Shown here: positions 1-11,604 of the stretch, piece after piece | Layout: every line of letters starts with the position of its first letter | How positions within the stretch are numbered: position 1 is the first letter of the stretch | Source: Pogostemon cablin | Lineage: Eukaryota; Streptophyta; Magnoliopsida; Lamiales; Lamiaceae | Length of the DNA stretch: 64,000 nt | Assembly (NCBI GenBank): GCA_023678885.1 | Contig: CM042963.1 | Coordinates: forward strand, 39,001,105-39,065,104 | Reading direction: 5' to 3' | Notes under the pieces: model-generated | The model's database searches: none | Seen by the model: only the letters and a program-made list of their open reading frames with translations | Told to the model about the DNA's origin: nothing | Made by a program: the position numbers and the translations under genes

Positions 1-622
1 TGTTGGTGAAATCGTGAAGGTGGAGGAGGTGTGGAGAATTGGCGGAAGTGGAGCAGTTGTATGGCGGAGAAGCGGTGGATCGCGGGGGAGGATCGCCGGA
101 GAGCTGACCAAGAAGACATGGTTTTAAATTTAAATTTGCAGGAATTAGAAAATAGGATTCCATAAAAGAGGATGCCTTGCCGGCAAAAGTGGGGATAGAG
201 AAGAGAACACGGTTTTAGTTGAAAATGCGAAATCCCACTTCTACCTAGCCCACCCTAGTAAATAGGTATCTTATTCAGGATTCAAAGCTTACTACTTTTG
301 TGTTTAATTGAGTTTTGGATAAGTGTAATCTCTCATAATTACTTCTCTTTAACTAATTTTATTTTATACTTTTTAAATATTTTGGTCATGGAACAACTTA
401 AATTTATTAGATTATCAAATTTGGAAAACAGACCTTAATTGTTGGAGGTTGGCACACTATGATTTGTGAGTATTTTCGAAGTGAAATGTATGTGAAGATT
501 AAATAGATACTCCATGCCCTAAAGATTTAATATAACTAAGTAATAGAAAGCAAATCATCTACTCTAATGGTTTATATCTTGTTAATTGTTATATTCTTAA
601 AATTTAATATTTTTAGAGTTTA
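1..622. other. Left flank, no gene supported
   Basis: The first ~120 bases are purine- and G-rich (GGAGG, GGCGGAG runs); the rest is AT-rich. No long reading frame, repeat ends or RNA gene could be supported. It may be the truncated edge of another element or of a gene lying to the left of the window. Confidence 0.4.
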
Positions 623-627
623 ATATG

Positions 628-1123
628 TGTTAGAAAAACTCACGTTTATAAACGCATAAATCCTATTCATGCATAGAGAGGAATCTCACTTACCTCTCAC
701 CATAAGTATACGTTGCAGCGGAAGAAAACGTACGAACCGGTTATTACTCACGTATCAGCTGTGATCTCTGGATCGAATCATACAACACGGGGTTGTAAAT
801 TGTATTCCACGATATGGTACTAATCTGTTGAATATGAAGAACTGGAGTTTGTGTTGTGATTCGGGAGAGAAACATCGAGAGAGAGAAACGCTTGCATTCT
901 GCTTCTGCGTTCTGTAACGCTTCAGCGTTAGCGTTCTGCGCTTCGTACTTAAGCATTTCTATGTTGTGTGTTTTTATTTCTGAATACGCTTATCCGTATT
1001 CTGTAAGCATGCATGCAACTGCCTCCACGCAGAGTTAATTAACGGTATTATTAACTCCATCTCTTTCTCTCTTATCCACACTTCTTATGTGGAAAATAAA
1101 ATAATAATAAATTATTATTTACA
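628..1123 (-). repeat. 3' LTR of copia 1
   Basis: On the plus strand it begins TGTTAG and ends TTTACA, and it matches 8065-8561 along its whole length. It is the 3' LTR because the polypurine tract adjoins its inner side. It contains a GAGAGAGAGAAACGC stretch and no coding function; short open frames inside it are chance. Confidence 0.93.
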
Positions 1124-1139
1124 TCTCCCACTCACATAT
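1124..1139 (-). other. Polypurine tract of copia 1
   Basis: Read on the minus strand this is a purine-rich run (GTGAGTGGGAGA) directly against the inner edge of the 3' LTR. That is the expected place for the plus-strand DNA primer of an LTR retrotransposon. Confidence 0.7.
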
Positions 1140-2206
1140 GAAGTCAAAAATCGTCTGACTCATTTTTTTCATGAATTATATTCTCGTACAGATTAATACA
1201 TCGTGTGACCCACGAGATATGAGTTTTAATCGACATACACTTGTTAGAGATATATAGCAACTCAACCAGTTTATCAATGAAACTCAACAAGCTCGCTATA
1301 CCCCAGAACTCTTGAACATTTAACATAAGTTGACATATCTCTTTTCAATCCCTGAACTTATCAGAGCATATTCCACCTTTTTGCAAAAAAACTATGTATT
1401 CATAATCATACCCTGCTTGATTGACTAGTCAATGAATCACAATAGTATATGTTAAATTAAGACGTTCTTCCCATCTTACTAAGTATCTACAGTCTCCCGC
1501 TGTAGCTGCTTTCATAGACATGTATTGCATCGCCGTTATTAACCATAGCTCTTTTGGTAACATGCTAAAGTAGCAACACCAAAGTGAAGACTTAGAATAT
1601 AGTAGAAAGTCATAAGGGTAACCAATAGATAAGGACTCATAATTTTGAGAAAATAGGGATAATTTTCTCAATCCTGTTGAGGTCAACTTAGCACATGTCA
1701 TTTTCCTAAAACACATGTCACAATGTCTTTAACTTCCTTCCAAGAAAGCGTATGTCGTATTTCATTTAATTTAGACATCATGTAAATCAAAATTCAAGTG
1801 TATCCCATACACTTAACCAGGATATCCTCCCTCCAACGTGTAGAATCTCCGTCGATTTAGCTTTACAACAAGTTGGATCAGATTCGTAGTGAAATCTATT
1901 CCGATTATATTAATTATTGTAATCTCATCTCTGCGCTCCCACTTAGCCAGAGGTGATTGCTCGTATGAGAGAGCTAATCAAAACTTGCCGACATACTATT
2001 ATATATGAACCATCACATATAATTTATAAAACATATATGTACATTAACTATTCCATTAACATACATAAACATATTCAATACATCGTTTTAAATCCTTCAC
2101 AAACACAATCCCTTAACATGTACTATGTATACATCTCTAAGAATTGGTTTAGTAAAAGGATCTGCTAACATCAAATGAATGTAACTAAGAATCAATTTCT
2201 TCTTAT
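1140..2206 (-). other. Copia 1 region between RNase H and polypurine tract
   Basis: About 1 kb lying 3' of the recognisable RNase H remnant in element orientation. Frames of 60-95 codons exist on the minus strand but match nothing I recognise. It is probably the decayed end of pol plus the 3' untranslated region. Confidence 0.5.
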
Positions 2207-3500
2207 CTACAATATCTCTAACAAAGTTGAACTTCGTGTCAATGTGTTTGGTCTTTTCATGACATTTGTGTCTTTTGTGTAAACAATAACTGTCGGATTA
2301 TCACAATTAATTAAAACAGCTCCAACTGGAGTGTTTGAGACCTCCAAATATTTCATGAATCTTCTCAACCAAATAGTCTCTTGAACTGCAGACGCACATG
2401 CCACAAATTCGGCTTTCATAGTGGACAGTGCTATGCAAGTCTATTTCTTGCTACACCATGAGGTTGCTCTATTGTTGAGCAAAAAAACTTAACCTGGAGT
2501 TGATTTACGTTTATCTAAATCACCACTCCAATCAATGTATGTATACCCATTCAGTGTGTTGTTATTCCCTTGATAACAGAGAGAGTAATCTGCAGTCAAT
2601 CACATTGGCATATGGTACTCTGGCCATTTTATTATTTTAACCTTGAGCCTTGGGACACACCTGCTGACTCAATGATTCGCCTTTCACAATGGGAGTATCT
2701 ATAGGTTTGCAGGTGTCCATCTTGAATCATTTTAAAAGTTTCTTGATATAAGTCTCTTGAGACAAACACAATAACTTCTTTGAACGATCCCTATGGATCT
2801 TCACATCAAGTATGTACTCTGCTTCACTCATATATTTCATTTCGAAATTCGAAGATAACCATCCTTTTATGGCTTCAAGATACTCTTTGCTATTTCCAAC
2901 TAGTAATATGTCATCCATATACAAGGATAGAATCACAAAATAACCATTGGACCATTTAACGTAAACACAGGAGTCTTCGTTTATCATAACGAAGTTATAT
3001 GAGATGATCGTAGTGTGAAACCTCAAATACCACTGTTTAGAGAATTATTTGAGTTCATAGAACGACTTCTTTAATCTACAAACTTTATCCTCTTGATCTC
3101 AAAGAATAAATCCTACAGGCTGTTGTATGTAGATTTCTTCTTCTAATTCTCCATTGAGAAATGCGGCCTTAACATCCATTTGTTGTAATTCTAAATTCAT
3201 ACTAGCCACTATAGCCCACAGTAGACGAATCAAGGCAAACCTCACTACAGGTGAAAAAAGTTTCTTCGTAGTATATACCCTCTTGTTGAGTATAACCTTT
3301 TGCCACCAAGCGAGCTTTATGCCTCTCTATTGAGCCATCAACATTTTTTTTGATTTTGAGAATTTATTTATTCCCAATTGTCTTTCGTCCCTTCGGAAGA
3401 TCTACAAGCCCCAGACTTGATTTGACTTCATAGACTCATTCTCCTCTTTCATCCATTTCTCCTTTGTCGGACAAGTCAGAGCTTCTTTAACGTTTCTGGG
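2207..3500 (-). pseudogene. Copia 1 reverse transcriptase and RNase H remnant
   Basis: The catalytic YMDD box of reverse transcriptase is readable on the minus strand at about 2911-2921, in the context LYMDDILLVGN, which is typical of copia RT. The frame then runs into SSNFEMKYMSEAEYILDVKI, as in the family. RNase H is recognised further on by AEFVACASAVQETIWLRRF followed by a CDNPTVI segment where copia has the conserved CDN. Upstream, the region 3060-3300 carries degraded versions of the RT N-terminus (MDVKAAFLNGELEEEIY-like). Many stops and shifts separate these pieces. The function in an intact element would be cDNA synthesis in virus-like particles; here it is lost. Confidence 0.85.
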
Positions 3501-4553
3501 CTCTTCCTTATCAACAGAAAAAATATCTCAATTTTCTGGTGAAACAAAAAAGGCATGACCTTCAATATCATAATGCCTTTTGGGCACATATTTTCTAGAA
3601 CTTTTCAAGATAGCTGATGATGGTCTTCTGTAGAAAAAATGCTCTCATTGAGAATCGTTTGATCCTCAATCGGCAAATATCTATCAAGATTCACATCATA
3701 AGCTAAACTACTACTCCCACTTAGATCTTGTAGGTATTGGTTTTCTACTATCTCAAAAATAGGTTCAGCATCCCTGATGCCTTCCCCTCTACTAGGAAAT
3801 TTAGTTTCCAGAAAATGAGCATTATGTGATTCTGTCTCAATTAAGCTCTCATCCTGATCTCCTATGAATACGTAACTCTTAGAATGTTTGCCTCTAGGAT
3901 CCAACTTTTCATACTGACTCGATGAATCATGTAGATAAGCTACTGATCCTCAAGCTCTAAGGTTACTCAAGTCAGGTTTTCTACCCATCCAAAATTCATA
4001 TTGAGTCGAAACAACTGACTTAAAGGCACGCGATTAAGCACATAAGCTGTTGTAAGTAACGCATCACCCTAAAAAGAGATCGGTAGATTAACTTATGCTA
4101 TCATGGAGCTAACCATCTCTAACAAAGTTATATTCCTTCTTTCAGCAAAACCATTTTTGTAGAGGTGTATAAGGAGCAGTTAATTGTTGGATTATACCAT
4201 TTTCATTATAAAATTCCTTGAATTGTTCTGATAGATATTCACGTCTTCAACTTCACTCAAGTATCGTCTAAAACAATCAATTGCTTCAGACTTATGAGAT
4301 ATCAAGTAGACTGAATAATTATCAATGAACGTAATGAAATAGTAAGCTCTATTTAATACTCTCACAATTACAGGATCATATATATCAGAATGAATTACTT
4401 CTAATGAAGATTAAGACATAATAGCTTTACCAAAAGGTTTTCTAGTCATTTTGCCAGCAAGATAATATTCGCTTTTGGATAATTCGACTTTAGAAGAAAT
4501 ATTCAACCATCCTTCTTTCACAAGTCTATTCATCCTATCGTGCCCAATATGAC
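3501..4553 (-). pseudogene. Copia 1 integrase remnant
   Basis: Lies between the RT and protease remnants, where copia elements carry integrase. Its upstream edge joins a GAG-pre-integrase motif on the minus strand at about 4440-4570 (HARLGHIGHDRMNRLVKEGW). The C-terminal part contains an acidic linker frame at 3605-3904. The catalytic core between them is broken by stops, so I could not read an intact D-D-E set. Confidence 0.7.
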
Positions 4554-5033
4554 CTAATCTAGCATGCCAAACATCATCATTCCGTTTGCATTGCTAGAAG
4601 AACGAGCATTTAGCGAATATGAATAATCATCATAATCACTAAACGTCATTCTATTACAATTTAAAACCATAAAGCCATCAGTTATATGTCCAGATGTATA
4701 ACAAGTATTATTAATGCTAATTACCACAGTGGCTTTAGTGAATAATACATTATAACCCAAATTACGCAGAACTGAAACAGAAATTAGATTTCGCGTGATC
4801 TTCGGAGTATATATAACATCATGTAGGATCAAGTCCTGACCATCGTCAAGGTTCAATTTGCAAGTCTCAAGTCTTTTGACTTCGACTCGTACATTGGTTC
4901 CTACATATATCCACCTAGTTCCCTTCGGAACACGGCGAAAATCTACTAAAAACTCTATTGCTCCTGAGTCTATAATCCACAATGGATAAGAATCAGACAG
5001 TAAGACAGCACTCGAGACATTAATTTCATACAA
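4554..5033 (-). pseudogene. Copia 1 protease region
   Basis: A 159-codon open stretch containing WIIDSGAIEF, the aspartic protease active-site segment of copia (usually WIIDSGAT.H), with the catalytic Asp-Ser-Gly kept. It then continues through LHDVIYTPKITRNLISVSVL, the conserved stretch between protease and GAG-pre-integrase. The frame ends just before the HARLGH motif, so it is cut off from integrase by a stop. An intact protein would cleave the Gag-Pol precursor. Confidence 0.85.
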
Positions 5034-6847
5034 ATAAAATAAGATGAATCAACCTTGTTCCTGAGCTCAAGGCTTTCACGAGAATAATGACCAAGCTTAC
5101 TATAATTGTAATATGGCATCTTGCTTTTACCCTCCTCATTCTTTTCGTCACGCTTCTTTTTCTTTTTTCATTCATCAGTCTAAGTTGGATTATTTTCAGG
5201 TTTACCATCACCACCATCATATCGTTTTTCCTTCTTTTTCTTCTTCCAATTCCATTTCCTTTTGAAGCCCAAAACTCCCTTAGAAAAGGAACTGACATAG
5301 AAGGTCCCAGAAGAAGGCTTTGAGGCTCCGAGCCTCTCATCTTCTAGCTCAACATATTGAGCAGCATAATTAAAAGTTTTAATACTTTCATTATAAGTCA
5401 AACTGACTTTGAGATGTTCCCAACGGTCAGGTAAAGAGTGGATCAGAGCTTGGAATTACCATTCATCAGAGAGTATATGACTGGCAGTTTTAAGTTCGAT
5501 AATCATATTAGACATTTCCCTGAGATGTTGTCTAATGTTATGATCTGGTTTCCCTATTGTAAGTATCAAACTTAATAGACAATTGTCTAAGCCTTGTAAC
5601 CAACATGCCACCATATTCTCATGCAGATACACCCAGATATCATGTGTGGTGGAATGTTGCTCACATTCATGGATTATTGCATCGATTACTGAGCTTACAA
5701 GAATACCTCATGCAATGGAATTTTTCTTTTCCATGCTTGGTACGCTTCTCGGTCACTTCTCCCTTGGTTTCCAAAACTCGCGCCTGAATCAGCTATCACT
5801 TGGTTTATAGCATCCAATGCATCTTGTTCATACAATACGTATCAATTTTTATTACGCCATGTGTCATAATTGTCACAATTGAATTCCTCACCTTTGATTA
5901 ACTCAGCGCCAATAGAATTCGATGCTCATTTCTTTGATAGAGATTAAAGTAATTCTGTATGTTAATAATGTTTTATTAAGTTTTACGTTAAGCCAAACAG
6001 AGACATCTCAATAAATAACACAAAACTTGATCTCGAAAAATAGTTTGGAGACTACTAATCATCAATATCATCAAGTCTCATAATACTAGATTCTTATTTC
6101 AAAACGTAAAACACATTAAAAGTTCAAGTAATTAACAATAACATTGAACTGCCACTAATAAATTGAACTTTAAACAACCATCCACAATAGAAAAAATACC
6201 AAGTCTGACAAGTCATGAACATAAAATTCTAATGAACTCCCTGAGTTTCCAATTAGAAATACAATGGAAATGAATCAAGGAAATCTACGGATTAATCTCC
6301 CTAATTTATCATCACTAGATTTTCATCGATGCTCATAATCAAATTTCTTAGTCCCCACACTATAAATAGCTTGCCCCAGAGGATCAATATGAGGATTCTT
6401 TATCTGACGTTTATCTCGACCACTTAGTCTCAAAGAATCAGAATATCGAATCCCTCCCATCCTTAAGCAGGCTGATCTTAGTGCCTATGTCCTATCTCTT
6501 GCTACAGAAGCATCGACCAAATCTTGCATAATTTGTCAACCATTAGGTTTCACTTCATAAGACTGAACCCAAAAATCCTTTTGTAGGTGAGAAGGCAAAG
6601 TGTTCGCCCAGATCATAGGACTGGAAATTTCGAAAAACTTATCACGTGAAATCTTATTGCTATAAATTAAAAGCATCAATCGGTTGTAGAGTTCAATCAA
6701 ATCAATTGCGTGGTCCTTTAAGTTGTGTGTAAGCTTCATTTTATAATTCAGAAATTCATAGAGGACTTCATCTTTAGTCCTAATGTCTTCCTCTGAAATT
6801 GTTCCCCGTCCTGACATGCCTCTGAGGAAACGAGCAATCAAAAACAA
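5034..6847 (-). pseudogene. Copia 1 gag remnant with degenerate zinc knuckle
   Basis: The region between leader and protease encodes a decayed gag. The clearest piece (6536-6847) reads RTKDEVLYEFLNYKMKLTHN and on through IDLIELYNRLM, resembling the UBN2/copia gag core. Near 5083-5125 the CCHC zinc knuckle is recognisable by spacing (YYNYSKLGHYSRES), but its cysteines have become Tyr or Ser, so nucleic-acid binding would be lost. A basic Lys-rich stretch at ~5180-5280 precedes it. Several stops and frameshifts interrupt the frame. Confidence 0.75.
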
Positions 6848-8049
6848 ACATATCAGTGTTAGTCAAACTATATCACATGAATTTTCTCTCCATTTAATAC
6901 ATATGGAAACAACTTTCCAAGATGCAATAGGCATATTCACAAGTGAATAAGTCCAACTCTCTTTGGCTCCCACTTTCATAGGCTACAGGATTTTGAACAA
7001 TTCTAATATCACTAAACACCATGAATTTAGAATTAAATGACATATAAAGGTGCATATTCTTCAAAATTGCAACCAAATAACCACCGCATAGGTTTGTTTT
7101 CAAGAAATATGTCACAAAAATAAAGTGAAACCACATATCACACTAAAGATGACGTTAAACGCTCTCGAAAAAGTCACCATCGGGCTCCACGTGCCGAAAC
7201 AAGCCAGAAATGGTTGAACAGTCACCGAAAAATGATGCCACGCATCGCCACGCGCCTCCGAAAGCTTTCACGCGCGTCCCATTCACCGCTACGCGCGGCT
7301 GCCAGTAGGCTGAAGTCCGGTGCTTGTAACACACGTGCCGCTGCCTGAATATGTGACTGTCGGCGCGAGGACCCCACGCACCACAGTCGGCCTTCGGCGA
7401 GTGGGCTTCACGCGTCACCGGTAGTGCTGTCGTGCCGGCACGTGGCCTACACGCGCCTCCGCTATTCATCCGTCCTCCGGCTGGCCTGACCTGGTCCGGT
7501 TCGCATTCGGTCCGTTTGGCCCATGTCGGTTCGTCTAGTTCGGGGTCGATTTGACTGGTTTGACCCGATCAACCCTCAAAGTTTATTTAATTGTGAAAAA
7601 GTCCCTGACCTTTATTGAATTTTCGAAAATAGACCCCCAAACTTTCAGTAACTTTGCAGATTTGCCCAAGTACGAAAATAACTTCAAAAAATCATATCTT
7701 GAGTTTTAGAAGGCAAAAAAATGCACAAAAAATACTAACGGACTCCTCTCAACGAGATCTATCCAGTAGCATGAACAAAATATGCTATTTCTTACAAGAA
7801 AAAAATGACAAAAATTCACACCCTTCAATATTAACCGTGAATTACAATGTCAAAAAAAAAATATACCCACTGGGAACAACGTAATCTGCCTTAAACTCAC
7901 ATAATGACCCATCGAGATGTCACATAATTCAACAATCATATAACATCAAACACTAGAATCATGTATGAGCATTTATACCGAAATAAGCAGAAAACTAAGA
8001 AACATGAAATATCTTAATTCCAGAAAATCAAACAGAGTATCAATTCCAT
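6848..8049 (-). other. Copia 1 leader (5' untranslated region)
   Basis: Lies between the primer-binding site and gag. It contains an unusual GC-rich block at ~7150-7560 (many CGCG, GCCGG and CACGTG) in otherwise AT-rich DNA. It has no recognisable gene. A similar GC-rich leader is seen in copia element 3 (46650-47865). The block may be leader structure or a captured host fragment. Confidence 0.6.
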
Positions 8050-8051
8050 TG

Positions 8052-8063
8052 GCTCTGATACCA
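8052..8063 (-). other. Primer-binding site of copia 1 (tRNA-iMet type)
   Basis: The minus strand reads TGGTATCAGAGC starting two bases inside the 5' LTR end. This is the standard copia primer site complementary to the 3' end of initiator methionine tRNA, and it fixes the orientation of the element. Confidence 0.93.
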
Positions 8064-8064
8064 A

Positions 8065-8561
8065 TGTTGGAAAAACTCATGTTTATAAATGCATAAATCC
8101 TATTCATGCATAGAGAGGAATCTCACTTTCCTCTCACCGTAAGTATACGTTGCAGCAGAAGAAAACATACGAACCGGTTGGTACTCACGTATCAGCTGTG
8201 ATCTCTGGATCGAATCATACAACACGGGGTTGCAGATTGTATTCCACGATATGATACTAATCTGTTGAATATGAAGAACTGGAGTTTGCGTTGTGATTCG
8301 GGAGAGAAACATCGAGAGAGAGAAACGCTTGCATTCTGCTTCTGCATTCTATAACGCTTCAGCGTTAGCGTTCTGTGCTTCGTACTTAAGCATTTCTACG
8401 TTGTGTGTTTTTATTTCTGAATACGCTTATCCGTATTCTGTAATGCATGCATGCAACTGCCTCCACGCAGAGTTAATTAATTGTATTATTAACTCCATCT
8501 CTTTCTCTCTTATCCATACTTCTTATGTGGAAAATAAAATAATAATAAATTATTATTTACA
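8065..8561 (-). repeat. 5' LTR of copia 1
   Basis: Matches 628-1123 along its whole length with about 20 substitutions and one 1-bp indel by eye. Its outer end is followed by ATATG, the second copy of the target duplication. It would carry the element's promoter. Confidence 0.93.
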
Positions 8562-8566
8562 ATATG

Positions 8567-9121
8567 TTTAATTCATAAATAATCATAACCCTAATTCATA
8601 ATACACTAGTTTATATAAATATGAGTGGCTTTGTTTTGATGAGCATGGATTACATTCTCTAATTCTTTTTATGTTTAAATTTTGGAATGAGAGCTGATCT
8701 AAATCGCTATACTAATATTTGTGTTAATTCATGTGTTGGAAAGGTGGTTGTTGTTGATGAAGTGATATACATATGCATAATAGTAGGTCCGGTCCACAAA
8801 TTTATCAACGCAAAGTATATGATTTAAAACAGGAAATAAAAGTGAGATTTGTTTGTTTATTGCACAAATTGCGGGATATGTTGAGAAAGATTAGATAGGA
8901 TTATAGGAATAGTGTAAGAGGAGTGAGTTGTGCGTGAAGGATATTTTGTTTAATGTGTGAATTATACGAGAGAGATTGTTTAATAAGTAGTTTGAAAAAC
9001 GATGGATGACTTTCATTTAAGTAGAGCAACTAGACTAGAATTGCATCGGAGTTGTCAACGCCCATTACCCCCATCGCCAACTGTTCAGTATTTAGTTGTG
9101 CCTATAATTCTAACTGACAAG
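8567..9121. other. Flank between copia 1 and a MITE, nothing recognised
   Basis: AT-rich DNA with no long frame. It is the continuation of the site interrupted by copia 1 (the bases after ATATG join those before 623). No splice-delimited exon or repeat boundary could be supported. Confidence 0.4.
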
Positions 9122-9340
9122 TACTCCCTCTGTCCGCCCGAAAGATTTAAATTTTGTCATTTTGGACGTCCGCACAAAAGGTCCATATTTTTCTTTTTAA
9201 ACACATGAGACCCACACACATCACTAATACAATAAATTTATGGGACTCATACACCCCACTAATACAACTATCAACTACACCTTAAATAATAATACTTCTT
9301 AATACACGTGCAAAAAGCAAATGTTCACCTTTGAGGCGAA
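9122..9340. mobile_element. Stowaway-like MITE, one end lost
   Basis: Starts with TACTCCCTCTGTCCGCC, the Stowaway (Tc1/mariner) terminal inverted repeat with its TA target. The body resembles the complete MITE at 9948-10177 (shared CACTAATACAA, CTTAATACACGTGCAAAA). The expected matching right end is missing after GAGGCGAA at ~9340, so the copy is truncated. Confidence 0.7.
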
Positions 9341-9866
9341 TTTTGGTTAATTTGGTTTTGGACATTTCGATTCAATTCGGTAATAGAACTGACCATTACA
9401 CACCCCTAGTTTTACGTATAGATTTGTACTAGCCGGTCTCAAGTTTTTGCTTCTTAAGATGTATAAATAGTAATAGTAATAATTTTTTTTACAAAAAATC
9501 ATAGTATTTTTAATAAAAAGTGATAAACTAATTACAAAAATATAAAATTGTCTCACCTTGAGACGACCTCACACATGTACTTATTTACATTACATTACAT
9601 CCATCTCATTAGACAAAGTTTCCTATAACATGGTGGTGGTGGAGCATAAATGATATTGTTTCTATTTTTGAATTGGGTCGAACAACTATTAAAGGAAAAA
9701 AAAATATAGTAAAGGGTAAGAGGGAGTCTCTCATGAATCCATTTCGCACATTCTCTTTTTGTAAACTTATTCTTTAGTATATGAAAATTTACACTCTAAA
9801 AATGAACTATTATTTTTCTAGTAAAAAATATTACTTATTTCAATAAAAAATATAAAAAATTAATAT
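9341..9866. other. AT-rich spacer
   Basis: About 0.5 kb with poly-A/T runs and no reading frame. Pieces such as CCGGTCTCAAG near 9435 and CTTGAGACGACCTCAC near 9556 form a weak inverted pair and could be a decayed MITE, but I could not fix its ends. Confidence 0.35.
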
Positions 9867-9947
9867 TGTAGGTGATTAAATTTTATTGATTAAATATTTA
9901 GTTATAAAGAAAATTAAATAAAATGATTTCCAATATAAATGAATAAA

Positions 9948-10177
9948 TACTCCTTCCGTCCCAGGCTAAGAGGGCCATTTTTCTATTTTGGTCGTCCCAC
10001 CCAAAGAGTCTCATTTTCTTTTTTAGACACAGGGGACCACACACACCCTCTAATACAATTAAAATATGAGACACACACTCCCACTAATACAAGTACTCAC
10101 TACGCATTAAATAATAATACTCCTTAATCTATGTGCAAAAATGCAAATGATTCTCTTACGCCTGGACGGAGGGAGTA
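9948..10177. mobile_element. Stowaway-like MITE inside the solo LTR
   Basis: Complete 230-bp element with TIRs TACTCCTTCCGTCCC and GGACGGAGGGAGTA flanked by TA. It sits in the LTR between AATGAATAAA and TAATTGATAATTAAT, which are continuous in the homologous LTR (AATAAATAATTGATAATTAA). Confidence 0.85.
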
Positions 10178-10300
10178 ATTGATAATTAATACATTAATTT
10201 GAGCTCAAATCCAAATTAAGCGGGTTCAATTCAAGTTAAGTAGGTTTAACCCAATTCAAATAAAGCTCAAAACAAGTCAAGAGTGTCTAATCAAGTCAAG

Positions 10301-10561
10301 TACTCCCTCCGTCCTGCGTTAACGTAGATGTTTGCTTTTTGTGCGGAAATTAGAAAATATAATATTTTAATGTGTATTGAGGTGAAAGAAATAATATTTA
10401 ATATAAAGTGGGTAGTTGTATTAGTGTTGTGTGTGAGCCCTATATGGAATATTTAATTGTTTTGTGTGAGCCCAACATGACAAAAAAAAAAGAAATGTAA
10501 ACCTTAACTTTGAACAATTCAAAATGAAAAATATAAACCTTAACGCGGGATGAATGGAGTA
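10301..10561. mobile_element. Stowaway-like MITE inside the solo LTR
   Basis: Begins TACTCCCTCCGTCCTGCG and ends CGCGGGATGAATGGAGTA, giving imperfect TIRs with TA on both sides. About 260 bp, no coding capacity. Confidence 0.82.
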
Positions 10562-10683
10562 AGTTCTAATCAAGTTCAACATACTTATTTAAATTAAGCA
10601 TGCTCAATTCCAAAGGTGAACCAACCAGTGAATGAGCTAGAAATTAAATCAAATAAAATTTTCTCTCGAGAGGAAATATTTGA

Positions 10684-10911
10684 TACTCCCTTCTCCCAAG
10701 AAAAGTTGTACCATTACTACAGAGTCGGAGTTTAAGAAAATTTACTTTTTGACCAATTTTATTAACTTTTAATTAGAAGTGGTAAGTTTGTAATAAAGAT
10801 GTACTTTTGTGGTTGAGGATTGACGTGATGTTTCTTTTTTTAAATGATGAAGTTTAATATAGGACAGTAGAAAACGGAAAGTGTGAAATTTAATTTGGGA
10901 CAGAGGTAGTA
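10684..10911. mobile_element. Stowaway-like MITE inside the solo LTR, diverged
   Basis: TIRs TACTCCCTTCTCCCAAG and TTGGGACAGAGGTAGTA with TA at both ends, ~228 bp. The TIRs are more diverged than in its two neighbours, so it may be an older insertion or another subfamily. Confidence 0.75.
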
Positions 10912-11604
10912 ATATATTCTACTTATAAATAAGGGCTCCAAAAATCATTTGAAGGAGAGTGGAGACCTAGAATTATTCTCTACAAAGACAGAAGACTTCA
11001 AAGTCGTTAAGATTTTTTTTAAGGAAAATTAAATCTAGAACAACCTTAATCTTTGATTCCGATCAGAGATCAAAGTGGTGAACGCCCCTGATCCGATGTT
11101 CAATCAAAGATCAATGTGTTGAACCCTTTCGATCCGGTGTTTTTCAAATTAATATTTTCCTTCAATTCGGCGTTCTTCAAATCAAATTCTTCGGCGTTCT
11201 TCGCGAATTTAACAACATTCATCAAATTCAACAGCATTCAACACAAAAAGCTACAGAAACTGCATTTGGTCTAAGATAAAGGTGCTAAACTCCTCAAATT
11301 TAACGTTTTTTCAAATCAAGTTCATCCAATGTTCTTCGTGAAACAGCTGAGTTCTTTTGGGGAAAATTCAAAAGTCAACATTTCATTTGAATAAAGGCTC
11401 GATGCTTCTGGATAAAAGTTACAGCCCCCAACTCGAGCTCGAACAAGCTTCATCCGATGATAATATTGAAAAAAATTAGAGTTAATTCAAGAGAGAAATC
11501 ATGAGATAGATATAAATTGTTTTATTTTTTTTTCAACTTCAATCCATTTTGATCTTTATTATACTATTTTTTATTTATTTAATAAATACTAATTTGTTGT
11601 TACA

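Larger units (their letters stand above)
628..8561 (-). mobile_element. Ty1/copia LTR retrotransposon, decayed (copia 1)
   Basis: A full-length element bounded by two LTRs of ~496 bp and flanked by the 5-bp target duplication ATATG (623-627 and 8562-8566). In element orientation (minus strand) the order is 5' LTR, tRNA-iMet type primer site, a ~1.2-kb leader, gag, protease, integrase, reverse transcriptase, RNase H, polypurine tract, 3' LTR. This is the copia order, with integrase before RT. All reading frames carry stops and frameshifts, so the copy cannot encode a working polyprotein. The LTRs differ at roughly 20 positions of 496 by eye (~4%), so it is older than the innermost elements on the right of the window. 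Confidence 0.95.
9867..11604 (+). repeat. Solo LTR of the Tat-like gypsy family, interrupted by three MITEs
   Basis: Aligned by eye with the gypsy LTR at 47866-48864 it shares the start (TGTAGGTGATTAAATTTTATTG versus a TGTAAGCACTTG start), the AATTGATAATTAAT segment, a TATA-like TTATAAATAAGG, two GATCAAAGTG / GATCAAGGTGCTAAG type repeats, the CGAGCTCGAACAAGCTTCAT box and the TTGTTGTTACA end. Removing the three MITEs leaves ~1.02 kb, close to the 999 bp of the other LTR. No primer site or gag follows, so it is a solo LTR. The flanking 5-mers (AATAT and CGTAT) do not match well, so the target duplication is not confirmed. Confidence 0.75.

Noticed and set aside
8052..8063. Match to a tRNA 3' end, and similar ones at 46520, 56008 and 63209
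   Set aside because: Only the 12-18 bases complementary to the tRNA 3' end are present, next to LTRs. These are primer-binding sites, not tRNA genes.
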